Shown here one piece after another: positions 1 through 7,527 of a DNA stretch of 42,669 nt. Made by a program: the position numbers and the translations under genes. Source of the stretch: CAWHNT01 sp963830775 (GTDB taxonomy: Bacteria > Pseudomonadota > Alphaproteobacteria > Geminicoccales > Geminicoccaceae); assembly GCA_963830775.1 (NCBI GenBank), contig CAWHNT010000033.1, positions 1-42,669 on the forward strand, written 5' to 3'. The notes under the pieces were generated by a model. The model worked only from the letters and a program-made list of their open reading frames with translations, made no database searches and was not told the DNA's origin. Within the stretch, counting starts at the first letter, position 1. Each line of letters starts with the position of its first letter.

Positions 1-73
<73 letters not shown>

Positions 74-85
74 AGCCCGGGCGTT

Positions 86-114
86 TGTATGGTGACCGGG
101 TTCGGTTAAGTCAA
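86..114 (-). promoter_or_regulatory. Probable sigma70 promoter of the alanine tRNA
   Basis: On the minus strand a near-consensus -35 box TTGACT (109-114) is followed by a 17-bp spacer and a -10-like CATACA (86-91); TACAAA at 84-89 is an alternative -10. A GC-rich stretch lies between the -10 and the predicted start, as at many stable-RNA promoters under stringent control. Transcription would begin about 5 nt before the tRNA. The -10 match is only moderate. Confidence 0.5.
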
Positions 115-147
115 GGTCGGCGCCGGCAGCACCGGCCATGGATGCGG

Positions 148-447
148 TCACGCAGCCCGCGGCACCACCTCGTGCTCGAGCCGGCCGCCGAGGGTGTCCT
201 CGGCCCGGTCGAGATCGTACCGCGACTGCAGGTTCATCCAGAATTGCGCCTCCATGCCGAAATAGCGGCCGAGGCGCAGCGCCGTCTCGGCCGTCACCGC
301 ACGACGGCCATGCACGATCTCGCCGATCCGCTGCGGCGGCACGGAGATCGCATGTGCCAGCGCATACTGGCTGATGCCAAGCGGCTTCAGGAAATCCAGG
401 AGCAGGATCTCGCCCGGATGGACCGGTGCGAGCTTCTCGTCGGACAT
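148..447 (-). CDS. higA: HigA-family antitoxin, XRE helix-turn-helix
   Basis: This 99-residue protein has the HigA antitoxin layout. The N-terminal segment contains HPGEILLLDFLKPLGISQ. The helix-turn-helix follows at about residues 20-60 (SQYALAHAISVPPQRIGEIV), and the C-terminal part ends FWMNLQSRYDLD. HigA proteins bind and neutralise the HigB ribosome-dependent mRNase, and the HigA-HigB complex represses its own operon. The gene starts 3 nt after the higB stop, so the two are one transcript, in the toxin-first order typical of higBA. Length is normal and the gene is intact. It lies just upstream of the tRNA-Ala promoter on the same strand. Confidence 0.93.
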   Translation of the reverse strand: MSDEKLAPVHPGEILLLDFLKPLGISQYALAHAISVPPQRIGEIVHGRRAVTAETALRLGRYFGMEAQFWMNLQSRYDLDRAEDTLGGRLEHEVVPRAA

Positions 448-450
448 CGC

Positions 451-738
451 TCATCCCCTGTGATAGTCGACAAGCTCGACATCGAACGCATCACGGTTCC
501 GCCACACGAAACAGAGGCGCCATTGGTCGTTGACGCGGATACTGTGCTGACCAGCACGATCGCCGCGCAGCAGCTCGAGCCGGTTCCCCGGCGGTACGCG
601 GAGGCTGTCGAGGTCAGTCGCGGCATCGATCTGCCTGAGCTTGCGGAGAGCGATCCGTTGCAGCTCGGCGGGCAACCCCTTCGCGGGCTTCCGGTAGAAC
701 AACCTCTCAGTCCGCTTGTCGGCGAAGCTCTTGATCAC
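451..738 (-). CDS. higB: HigB-family toxin (RelE/ParE fold mRNA interferase)
   Basis: This is the partner toxin of higA: a small basic protein with HigB-family features such as IKSFADKRTERLFY near the start and PPGNRLELLRGDRAGQHSIR, WRLCFVWR toward the end. HigB enzymes cleave mRNA on the ribosome. Start choice: an in-frame ATG exists at 747, but the GTG at 738 gives the canonical family N-terminus MIKSF. A good promoter (TTGCCT, 17 bp, TATTAT) overlaps the ATG and would start transcription within about one base of the GTG. I therefore prefer 738, possibly on a leaderless mRNA. From 738 the protein is 95 residues. No frameshift is seen. Confidence 0.9.
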   Translation of the reverse strand: MIKSFADKRTERLFYRKPAKGLPAELQRIALRKLRQIDAATDLDSLRVPPGNRLELLRGDRAGQHSIRVNDQWRLCFVWRNRDAFDVELVDYHRG

Positions 739-745
739 GTATGGC

Positions 746-774
746 ATAATAACGCCAAGCGTGACTAGAGGCAA
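746..774 (-). promoter_or_regulatory. Predicted higBA promoter, possibly leaderless
   Basis: On the minus strand the -35 box TTGCCT (769-774) and the -10 box TATTAT (746-751) are separated by exactly 17 bp. The predicted transcription start, 6-7 nt after the -10, is at about 738-739, which is the GTG proposed as the higB start codon. The upstream ATG (747-745) sits inside the -10 box and could not be translated from this promoter. HigA would be expected to bind near here, but I cannot identify its operator with confidence. Confidence 0.55.
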
Positions 775-862
775 GGCTCAAGGGACGGCACGCCCTTGCC
801 GCCCCGGCACCCCGCCGCTAGCCTGACCGGACAGGCTGGGGAGGCAAAAGCATGCGGGCCGG

Positions 863-1857
863 GTGGCGGGCTTGAGCGGGATCGCGCGTCTCGAGGGCCT
901 GCCGATCATCGCCGTGCTGCTGGCGCTCACGGCCGTGTTCATGGCGGCGGCACCGCAGGTCTTCCTGGGCCCGCGGATCTATCTCTCGTTCCTCACGACC
1001 GTGCCGCCCGTGCTGCTCCTGGCGCTCGGGCTGACGCTGGTCATCACTGCGGGCGAGATCGACCTCTCCTTCCCCTCCGTGATCGCCTTCTCGGGTTACC
1101 TCCTGGCCTATGCGGTCAAGGACCTGGGCCAGCCATGGCTGGGCGTGCCGCTGGCGCTTCTGGGCGGGGCGCTCGTGGGCTTCGTCAACGGCTTCATCGT
1201 GGCCGTGATCGGCGTGCCGTCGATCATCGCCACGCTGGCGACCCAGTTCTTCTGGGGCGGCCTCACCACCGGCTTGTCGGGCGGCACCTCCTATTCCCTG
1301 CGCACGGTCGACCAGTCCTGGGTCCACACGCTGTTCGTCGGCCGGATCGCCGACTTCCCGGTGCAGTTCCTGTGGGCGCTGGGGATCACGCGTGCTGCTC
1401 TGGCTGATCTTGAACCGGCACCGGTTCGGCGAGCACCTGCTGTTCATCGGCGACAACCAGTCGGTGGCACGGGTGGTCGGCATCCAGGTCGAGCGCGAGC
1501 GGATCAAGCTGTTCACGCTCATGGGCGTGCTCGGCGCGCTGGCGGCCGTGATCCTGACGCTCGAGAACAAGAACTTCTTCAACACCCAGGGCCAGGGCTA
1601 CCTGCTCACCGCCCTGGCGGCCGTGTTCATCGGCGGCACCTCGATCTTCGGCGGCCAGGGGACCATCGTCGGCTCGTTCGCCGGCGCCTTCATCATCATC
1701 ATGATCGAGGCCGGGCTCGTGGCCACCGGCATCCAGGGCTTCTGGGTCCGCGCGGTCGTGGGCGTGGTGTTCCTGGCCGCGGTCGTCTTTCATCTCGTCG
1801 TCGAGGACCGGGGCCGGGTCATGGAGATGTGGCGCCGCCTCCGGTCTCCTGCGATGA
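863..1857 (+). CDS. ABC transporter permease, ribose/sugar type (RbsC-like), frameshifted
   Basis: This is a BPD_transp_2 family inner-membrane permease with about eight to ten hydrophobic segments. Family hallmarks include LVITAGEIDLSFPS near residue 60 and FFNTQGQGYLLTALAAVFIG in the second half. It would import the ligand of the binding protein encoded next. Two one-base insertions break the frame, near 1390 (context ATCACGCGTG) and near 1840-1850. Removing one base at each gives a 330-residue protein ending at TGA 1855-1857, just before the next gene's ribosome site. The 5' end is unsure. GTG 863 is in frame but has no ribosome site. ATG 852 has a strong one (GGGGAGG) but would need a missing base between 855 and 862. 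No ATPase gene is nearby. Confidence 0.85.
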
Positions 1858-1881
1858 GGGGCGTCAGGGAGGAAAAGGATC

Positions 1882-2871
1882 ATGCTGCGCAACCGTCTCT
1901 TGGCCGCCCTGCCGGCGGTCCTGCTCGCGGCCGCGGCCCACGCCCAGTCGACCGAGGGTCCGCTGGGCGAGGGCATGACCATGTACATGCAGATGGGCGG
2001 CAATCCCGGCGACGGCGCCACCTGGGCCCGGCAGACCGGGGCCGCCGACGCCGCCAAGGCGTTCGGCATCAAGCTGATCGAGCAGTTCTCGGCCTGGGCG
2101 CCGGAGAAGATGCTGGACCAGTTCCGCGAGGCCGCGGCCGCCAGCCCCACCTGCATCGGCATCATGGGCCATCCGGGCAACGGCGCCTTCGCCGATCTGG
2201 TCGAGCAGGCGCGCTCGCAGAAGATCATCGTCACCAGCGGCAACGCACCCCTGACCGAGCTCTTCGCCAAGTTCCAGGCGGAGGGCTTCGGCTATGCCGG
2301 CGTGGAGCTCTATGCCGGCGGGGCGCTGACCGCACAGAAGATGATCGAGCAGGGCAAGCTCAAGGCGGGCGACAAGGCGCTGGCCTATGGCCTGCTCTCC
2401 GAGGCCGAGCGTGGCATGTCGGACCGCGGCCTCAAGGAGACCCTGGAGAAGGCCGGGCTCAAGGTCGACTATATCGAGATCAGTGCGGAGGTGAACTCGG
2501 ACAGCAGCCTCGCCGTGCCGATCCTCACCGCCTACCTCGCCAACAACCCCGACGTGAAGGCGATCGGCACCCAGCATGGCGGGGTGACCTCGCAGATCCC
2601 CAAGGCCCTGGAGCAGGCCGGCAAGCAGCCGGGCGAGGTGGTCGTGGGCGGGATCGACCTGGCGCCCGCCACCATCGACGGGCTGGAGAAAGGCTGGATC
2701 AGCGTCACCCTCGACCAGCAGCTCTATCTCCAGGGCTTCCTGCCGGTGACCCAGTGCGTGCTGTCGGCCAAATACGGCTTCACGGGCGTCGCCGTGAACA
2801 CGGGTGCCGGCGTGGTCACGCCGCAGACGATCGGGGCGCTGATCCCGCTGATCGAGAAGGGCATCCGCTAG
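1882..2871 (+). CDS. Periplasmic substrate-binding protein of sugar-type ABC transporter
   Basis: This is an intact 329-residue protein of the periplasmic-binding-protein type 4/1 family (ribose and autoinducer-2 binding relatives). Residues 1-21 form a cleavable signal peptide ending AHA-Q. Internal motifs such as IGIMGHPGN, TSGNAPLTELF and VKAIGTQHGGVTSQIP match the two-lobed fold. The late segment VVVGGIDLAPATIDGLEKG is the usual binding-protein hinge region. The start ATG has a strong ribosome site (GGGAGGAAAAGG) and lies 24 bp after the permease stop, so the two are co-transcribed. The ligand cannot be read from sequence; a sugar or sugar alcohol is the family default. The gene is frameshift-free, unlike its permease neighbour. 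Confidence 0.9.
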   Translation: MLRNRLLAALPAVLLAAAAHAQSTEGPLGEGMTMYMQMGGNPGDGATWARQTGAADAAKAFGIKLIEQFSAWAPEKMLDQFREAAAASPTCIGIMGHPGNGAFADLVEQARSQKIIVTSGNAPLTELFAKFQAEGFGYAGVELYAGGALTAQKMIEQGKLKAGDKALAYGLLSEAERGMSDRGLKETLEKAGLKVDYIEISAEVNSDSSLAVPILTAYLANNPDVKAIGTQHGGVTSQIPKALEQAGKQPGEVVVGGIDLAPATIDGLEKGWISVTLDQQLYLQGFLPVTQCVLSAKYGFTGVAVNTGAGVVTPQTIGALIPLIEKGIR

Positions 2872-2941
2872 GCCGGAACTCCCCTGCGGCGCGGCTGGTT
2901 GAGGACCCTGAGCCTGGGCCGCGTCGCGGGGAGCCGGAAGC

Positions 2942-4004
2942 TTGACCAGCACGATTGCCGTGACGCCGGTGCGCGAGCGACTCCGGCGCGACTGGCCTTA
3001 CCTCGTCGCGGCCGGCCTCGTCACGGCAGTTGTTCTGCTCGTGCTCTGGTTCGCCGGGCGCACCTTGCTGCTGCTCGGTGCGGGCATCCTGGTTGCCACG
3101 GCCCTGCACGGTGCCAGCTCGGGCCTGGCGCGGCTCAGCGGTATCGGCCGGCGCTGGTGCCTTGCGCTGGTCTGCCTTGTCCTGCTCGCGGCCGTGATCG
3201 CGGCCGCCTACTTCGCCGTGCCCGAGATCGCTCCGCAGGTGACGGACCTTCTCGGGCGGATACGGGACGCCTGGGGCGAGTTCAGCCGGCGCGTGGACGA
3301 CTTCGCCCTCGGACGGGAGGCGCTCCAGCAGCTCGAGGACCAGGCGGCGAGCCAGGGTGCCTCGGGACTGGGCCAGGCGGTGCAGCATGTGGTGGGCTTC
3401 GCCGCCGCGACCGCGACGGGGATCACCGAACTCGGCATCGTCTTCGTGCTGGGCCTCTATCTGGCCATCGACCCTGACGTCTATGTTCGCGGCATGCTGC
3501 GCCTCCTCCCCCCAGGCACGGCGCGGCCGCGCGCGGGAGATCCTGCTCGAGATCGGGCGCACGCTGCAGGAATGGCTCGTGGGCCAGCTCGTCGCCATGA
3601 CCATGGTCGGGGTCGTCACGGGCCTCGGCCTGTGGCTCGTCGGCGTGCCGCAGGCCCTGGTGCTGGGCATCCTCACCGGCCTCTTCGACTTCATCCCGAA
3701 TGTCGGGCCCATCCTCGCGGCCGTGCCCGGCCTGATCGCCGCCTCCTCCGTGAGCAGCTCTCACGTGCTCTATGCGCTCATCGTCTACGCGCTGGCGCAG
3801 GCGGCCGAGAACAACCTGATCGTGCCCTTGGTCCAGCGCCGGGCGGTGGACCTGCCACCGGCCGTCACCATGGTGGCGCTGGTCGTGATGGGTTTCCTGG
3901 GCGGCCTGCTGGGCCTGCTGCTGGCGGTACCGCTGGCGGCGGCGCTCACGGTGGCCGTCCGCATGGCCTATGTCGAGGACGTGCTGGGCGACCGGATCGA
4001 CTGA
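2942..4004 (+). CDS. AI-2E family transporter (membrane permease), frameshifted
   Basis: This is a polytopic inner-membrane protein of the AI-2E transporter family (TqsA/PerM relatives). It has N-terminal paired membrane segments, a soluble amphipathic middle region, and C-terminal signatures GLFDFIPNVGPILAAVPGLI and AAENNLIVPLVQRRAVDLPP. The family name comes from autoinducer-2 export, but members also move Na+/H+ or other small solutes, so the substrate is unknown. A run of six Cs at 3508-3513 carries one extra base; deleting it yields 353 residues, the normal length. TTG at 2942 is the likely start, behind GGGGAGCCGGAAGC. The gene lies 70 bp after the binding protein and may be transcribed with it. 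Confidence 0.87.
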
Positions 4005-4010
4005 AAAGGA

Positions 4011-4041
4011 GGGCGCCCCGAGGCAGAGCCCCGGGGCGCCC
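4011..4041. terminator. Perfect 10-bp hairpin between convergent genes
   Basis: GGGCGCCCCG (4011-4020) and its exact complement CGGGGCGCCC (4032-4041) flank an 11-nt loop. The hairpin lies between the stops of the AI-2E gene (plus) and actP (minus). Read on the minus strand it is followed by TCCTTTT, a short T-run fitting an intrinsic terminator for actP. The plus-strand side lacks a T-tract. Confidence 0.7.
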
Positions 4042-4068
4042 GGCGATCAGCTTACGAGGTGGCGATCA

Positions 4069-5761
4069 TCAGTGCGCCGCCGCCCCTGTGGCGCCGAGGC
4101 CGGTCTGGGAGCGGACATACTGGGCAGCGAAAGCCCGTTCCTCGGCCCTGGCCACGGCACTGTGGTCCAGTACCGAGAACAGCCACGTGCCGACGAAGGC
4201 GATGGTCATCGAGAACAGAGCTGGGTTGTCGTAGGGGAAAATCGCTGTGGGATAACCCAGCGTCTGCACCCAGACCGTCTTGCTCAGCACGACCATGACG
4301 ATGGCGCTGATGAGGCCAAGGAAGCCACCGATCAGGGCACCCTTGGTGGTCAGCTTCGACCACAGCATGGAGAGCAGGAGTACCGGGAAGTTGCACGACG
4401 CCGCCACGGCGAAGGCCAAGCCCACCATGAAGGCGACGTTCTGCTGCTCGAACAGGTAGCCCAGGATGATGGCGACGATGCCGAGCACCACGGTGGCGAT
4501 CTTCGAGACCCGGATCTCGTCCACGTCCGTGGCCCGGCCCTTGGCGATCACCGAGGCGTAGAGGTCGTGGCTCACCGCCGTGGCACCAGCCAGCGTCAGG
4601 CCCGCCACCACGGCCAGGATGGTGGCGAAGGCCACGGCCGAGATGAAGCCCAGGAAGAGCGAGCCGCCGATCGCCTCGCTGAGATGGATGGCCGCCATGT
4701 TGCTGCCGCCGATCAGGTCCTTGATCTTGTCGTAGGGGGTGCCGTCGGCGTGGAGGTGGTAGAAGTTCGGGTTGTCCATCAGGAAGATGATGGCGCCGAA
4801 GCCGATGATGAAAGTGAGGATGTAGAAGTAGCCGATGAAGCCGGTGGCGTAGAACACCGACTTGCGGGCCGCCTGGGCATCGGCGACGGTGAAGAACCGC
4901 ATCAGGATGTGCGGCAGGCCGGCGGTGCCGAACATCAGCGCCATGCCCAGCGAGATGGCGGAGATGGGATCGCTCACGAGGGCACCCGGGCCCATGATCG
5001 CCTGGCCCTTCGGGTGGATCTGCACCGCGGCCTCGAACATCGCCACGGGCCCGTAGGACCAGAGCACCATGAAGGCCATGAAGGAGGCCCCGGCCAGCAG
5101 CATGCAGGCCTTGATGATCTGCACCCAGGTGGTGGCCAGCATGCCGCCGAAGGTGACGTAGGCGATCATCAGGATGCCGACCAGGACGACGGCGTAGAGA
5201 TAGGGCAGGCCGAACAGCAGCTCGATCAGCTTGCCCGCGCCGACCATCTGCGCGATCAGGTAGAAGGCCACGACCACGAGCGTGCCGGTGGCGGAGAGGA
5301 TGCGGATCGGCGTCTGCTGCAGGCGGTAGGAGGCGACGTCGGCGAACGTGTACTTGCCGAGGTTGCGCAGGCGCTCGGCGATCAGGAACAGGACGATCGG
5401 CCACCCCACCAGGAAGCCCATCGAGTAGATCAGGCCGTCGAAGCCCGAGGTGAAGACGAGGCCGGCAATGCCCAGGAACGAGGCGGCCGACATGTAGTCA
5501 CCGGCAATGGCGAGACTGTTCTGGAAGCCGGTGATGCCACCGCCGGCGGCATAGAAGTCGGCCGCCGACTTGGTCTTCGAGGCCGCCCACTTGGTGATGA
5601 AGAGCGTAGCCAGGACGAAAGCCAGGAACATGATGATGGCGGGCCAGTTCGAGCGACTCGCGCGCCTCGCCCGAGATCGGCTCCGCCGCCATCGCCGCGA
5701 GCGGCAGGGCCAGGGCAAGGACCAGGCCTGCCGCCACGGCCCGAAGACTGGTGCCGCGCAT
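4069..5761 (-). CDS. actP: Cation/acetate symporter ActP, frameshifted
   Basis: ActP is a sodium:solute symporter family (SSS) inner-membrane protein importing acetate and similar short carboxylates. Long stretches match the family, including SLAIAGDYMSAASFLGI, FLIAERLRNLGKYTFADVAS, YLIAQMVGAGKLIELLFGL and MFGTAGLPHILMRFFTV. There is an N-terminal signal-like segment (residues 1-26), as in E. coli ActP. One extra base near 5649-5656 separates this signal region from the body. Deleting it gives 563 residues, close to the roughly 550 expected. The start ATG at 5761 shares a base with the stop of the DUF485 gene (TGATG) and has a good ribosome site, GGGAGGTG, so translation is coupled. Confidence 0.93.
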
Positions 5762-6066
5762 CACTTCACCTCCCGCAGGATGTCGGCGTTGAGACGGTCG
5801 AAGGTGGCGTTCGCCTTGGCGACATAGATCCCGGTGAGGACGAACGCCGAGACGATGACGAACAGGCCCAAAGGAATCCCGATCGTCACCACGCTCCCGC
5901 CGATCGGCGTGGCAAGGAAGCCCTTGCCGAAGGCCACCAGGAGAACGAAGCCGAAATAGATGACGAGCATCGCAATCGTCAGGATCAAGGCGAAGCGTCC
6001 ACGGACCTCGATCAGCTCGCGGAACTTCGGATTACTTTCGATACGCTGATAGGCTCCCGGATCCAT
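5761..6066 (-). CDS. DUF485 domain inner-membrane protein (YjcH-like), ActP partner
   Basis: A 101-residue protein with two hydrophobic segments (about residues 24-46 and 57-82) separated by a short hydrophilic turn, matching DUF485. DUF485 genes almost always precede actP and are thought to assist or modulate the symporter; the biochemical role is not settled. The start ATG 6066 begins MDPGAYQRIESNPKFRELI, which fits the family N-terminus. It has ribosome site GGAGG five bases upstream; longer in-frame starts reach into the leader and are not supported. The 1-nt overlap with actP marks a two-gene operon. The 260-bp leader upstream has no promoter I can name. Confidence 0.9.
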   Translation of the reverse strand: MDPGAYQRIESNPKFRELIEVRGRFALILTIAMLVIYFGFVLLVAFGKGFLATPIGGSVVTIGIPLGLFVIVSAFVLTGIYVAKANATFDRLNADILREVK

Positions 6067-6329
6067 TGATGCCTCCGCTGTCCGGATCTGACGCATCGGC
6101 GCCATTGGAAGTGCATTTACCGGAAGGGCGGCGGCCAAACTCATGCGGCACGTTGTCCAGAAAGTTCCCTGCCCGCGTCGACCTGCCACATCAGGCCACG
6201 ACGAAGTCATTGCACAGTAAGGGTTCCTGCTTTTCTTCTGGACGACATGACGCAGGGAGGCGGTGCCGGGGATGGCCTGACGCGACGAGTGGCGGCATGA
6301 TCGGCCGGCACGGATCAGGAGGACGGATG

Positions 6330-6791
6330 ATGGGAAGCGAGCGCTTCCGCAGGCTCGACGAGCAGGTCTACGTGGCCCCGCAGCTGGTGGCGGCCGATTT
6401 CGAGGCGGCGCGTGCCGCCGGGGTGCGGACCATCATCAACAATCGGCCGGACGGCGAGGCACCGGACCAGCTCCCCTCTGCCGAGGCGGCCCGGCTCGCG
6501 GAAGCTGCCGGCCTCGACTATGTCCACATCCCGGTCCCGAGCGGCGGCATGACCCGCTCCCATGTGGACGCGTTCGCGGATGCTCTGGCGGGGCGCCAGG
6601 GCCCCTTCCTCGCCTACTGCCGCTCGGGCACCCGCTGCTGCCACCTGTGGGCCTTCACCGCGGCACGCCAGACGCCGGTCGACGGCGTGATCGAGAGTGC
6701 CGCCCGCGCCGGGTACGACCTGGAAGGGGCGCGCCATGTCCTGGAGCAGGTAGCGGAAGAGGCTCGTCAGCCGACCGCCGGCCAGAGATAG
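6330..6791 (+). CDS. TIGR01244/DUF442 family phosphatase-like protein (beta-lactamase-hydrolase-like)
   Basis: A 153-residue protein with a dual-specificity-phosphatase-like fold. The N-terminal section FRRLDEQVYVAPQL leads into AGVRTIINNRPDGEAP. The active-site loop is FLAYCRSGTRC, giving the CRSGTR cysteine-arginine signature. Members are annotated as sulfur transferases or fused to beta-lactamase-like hydrolases (Blh); the substrate is unclear. ATG 6330 is preferred because AGGAGG at 6317-6322 is then 7 nt away; ATG 6327 is the alternative. The gene converges on the prepilin peptidase gene and their 3' ends overlap by 25 bp. Confidence 0.85.
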   Translation: MGSERFRRLDEQVYVAPQLVAADFEAARAAGVRTIINNRPDGEAPDQLPSAEAARLAEAAGLDYVHIPVPSGGMTRSHVDAFADALAGRQGPFLAYCRSGTRCCHLWAFTAARQTPVDGVIESAARAGYDLEGARHVLEQVAEEARQPTAGQR

Positions 6792-7527
6792 AGGGCGAAG
6801 AACGCGGCCGCGAGGCCGGGCCCGAGAGGCAGGGCGGTGTCGCCGCGCATCGGCGCGCGCAAGGCGAGCGCGGCGGCGAGCGTCACCAGGGCTGCCAGCA
6901 GCAGGAGCGTCGGCAGCGGCTGCCATCCGAGCCAGGCACCGGCAGCGGCGGCGAGCTTGGCGTCGCCCAGGCCCAGGCCCTCGCGGTGGCGGACCGCCCG
7001 GTAGACGAGACCCAGCCCATAGAGGCCCAGAAAGCCCGTGAGCGCACCGAGGCTGGAATCGGCAACGTCAGGAGCCTGCATCGACCAGCCCGATGCGGCG
7101 AGGGCCAGCCCTGCCAGCACGAGCGGCAGCGTCAGCGGGTCGGGGAGCAGGAAGCAGCGGAGGTCGATCAGCGCCAGCGCCAGCAGCCACCAGCCGAGCA
7201 TGGCCGCGAGCAGAGCCTCGGCGGGCGGGAGCAGGACGAAGCAGGCCGCACCGATGATGGCGGCCGTGAGCTCGACCGCGGGGTAGTAGGCGCTGATCGG
7301 GGCGGCGCAGAAGCGGCAGCGGCCGCCGCGGGCGAGGTAGCTCAGGAGCGGGACGAGATCGGCCGCCTTCAGACGTGTGCCGCAGGCGGGGCAGGCCGAG
7401 CGGCCGCGAGCGAGGGCCGCCCAGTCCTCCGGTGCCCGCAGGGCCAGCGTGCCGACGAAGCTGCCGATGCAGGATCCCAGGACGAGCCCTAGCGCAAGCT
7501 GCCCCAGCGCTTGCCCGATCGGCTCAC
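6767..7527 (-). CDS. Prepilin peptidase / N-methyltransferase (A24 family), 5' end disturbed
   Basis: This is a membrane aspartyl protease that cleaves and N-methylates type IV prepilins and type II secretion pseudopilins. It has the cytoplasmic zinc site CPACG ... CRFC in the N-terminal DiS_P_DiS domain. The first catalytic Asp lies in LIDLRCFLLPD, and the second in the GLGLGDAKLAAAAG signature. The coding frame has no usable start codon. The best candidate is GTG 7527-7525, overlapping the gspD stop (GTGA), but it needs one missing base just after it; the product would then be 253 residues. Adjacency to gspD suggests it is the GspO of a type II secretion system, or a shared PilD. Confidence 0.85.

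Noticed and set aside
3970..6069. 699-residue open frame opposite actP
   Set aside because: Low-complexity His/Asp/Glu/Gly-rich composition typical of antisense reading in GC-rich DNA; it fully overlaps the well-conserved actP and DUF485 genes.
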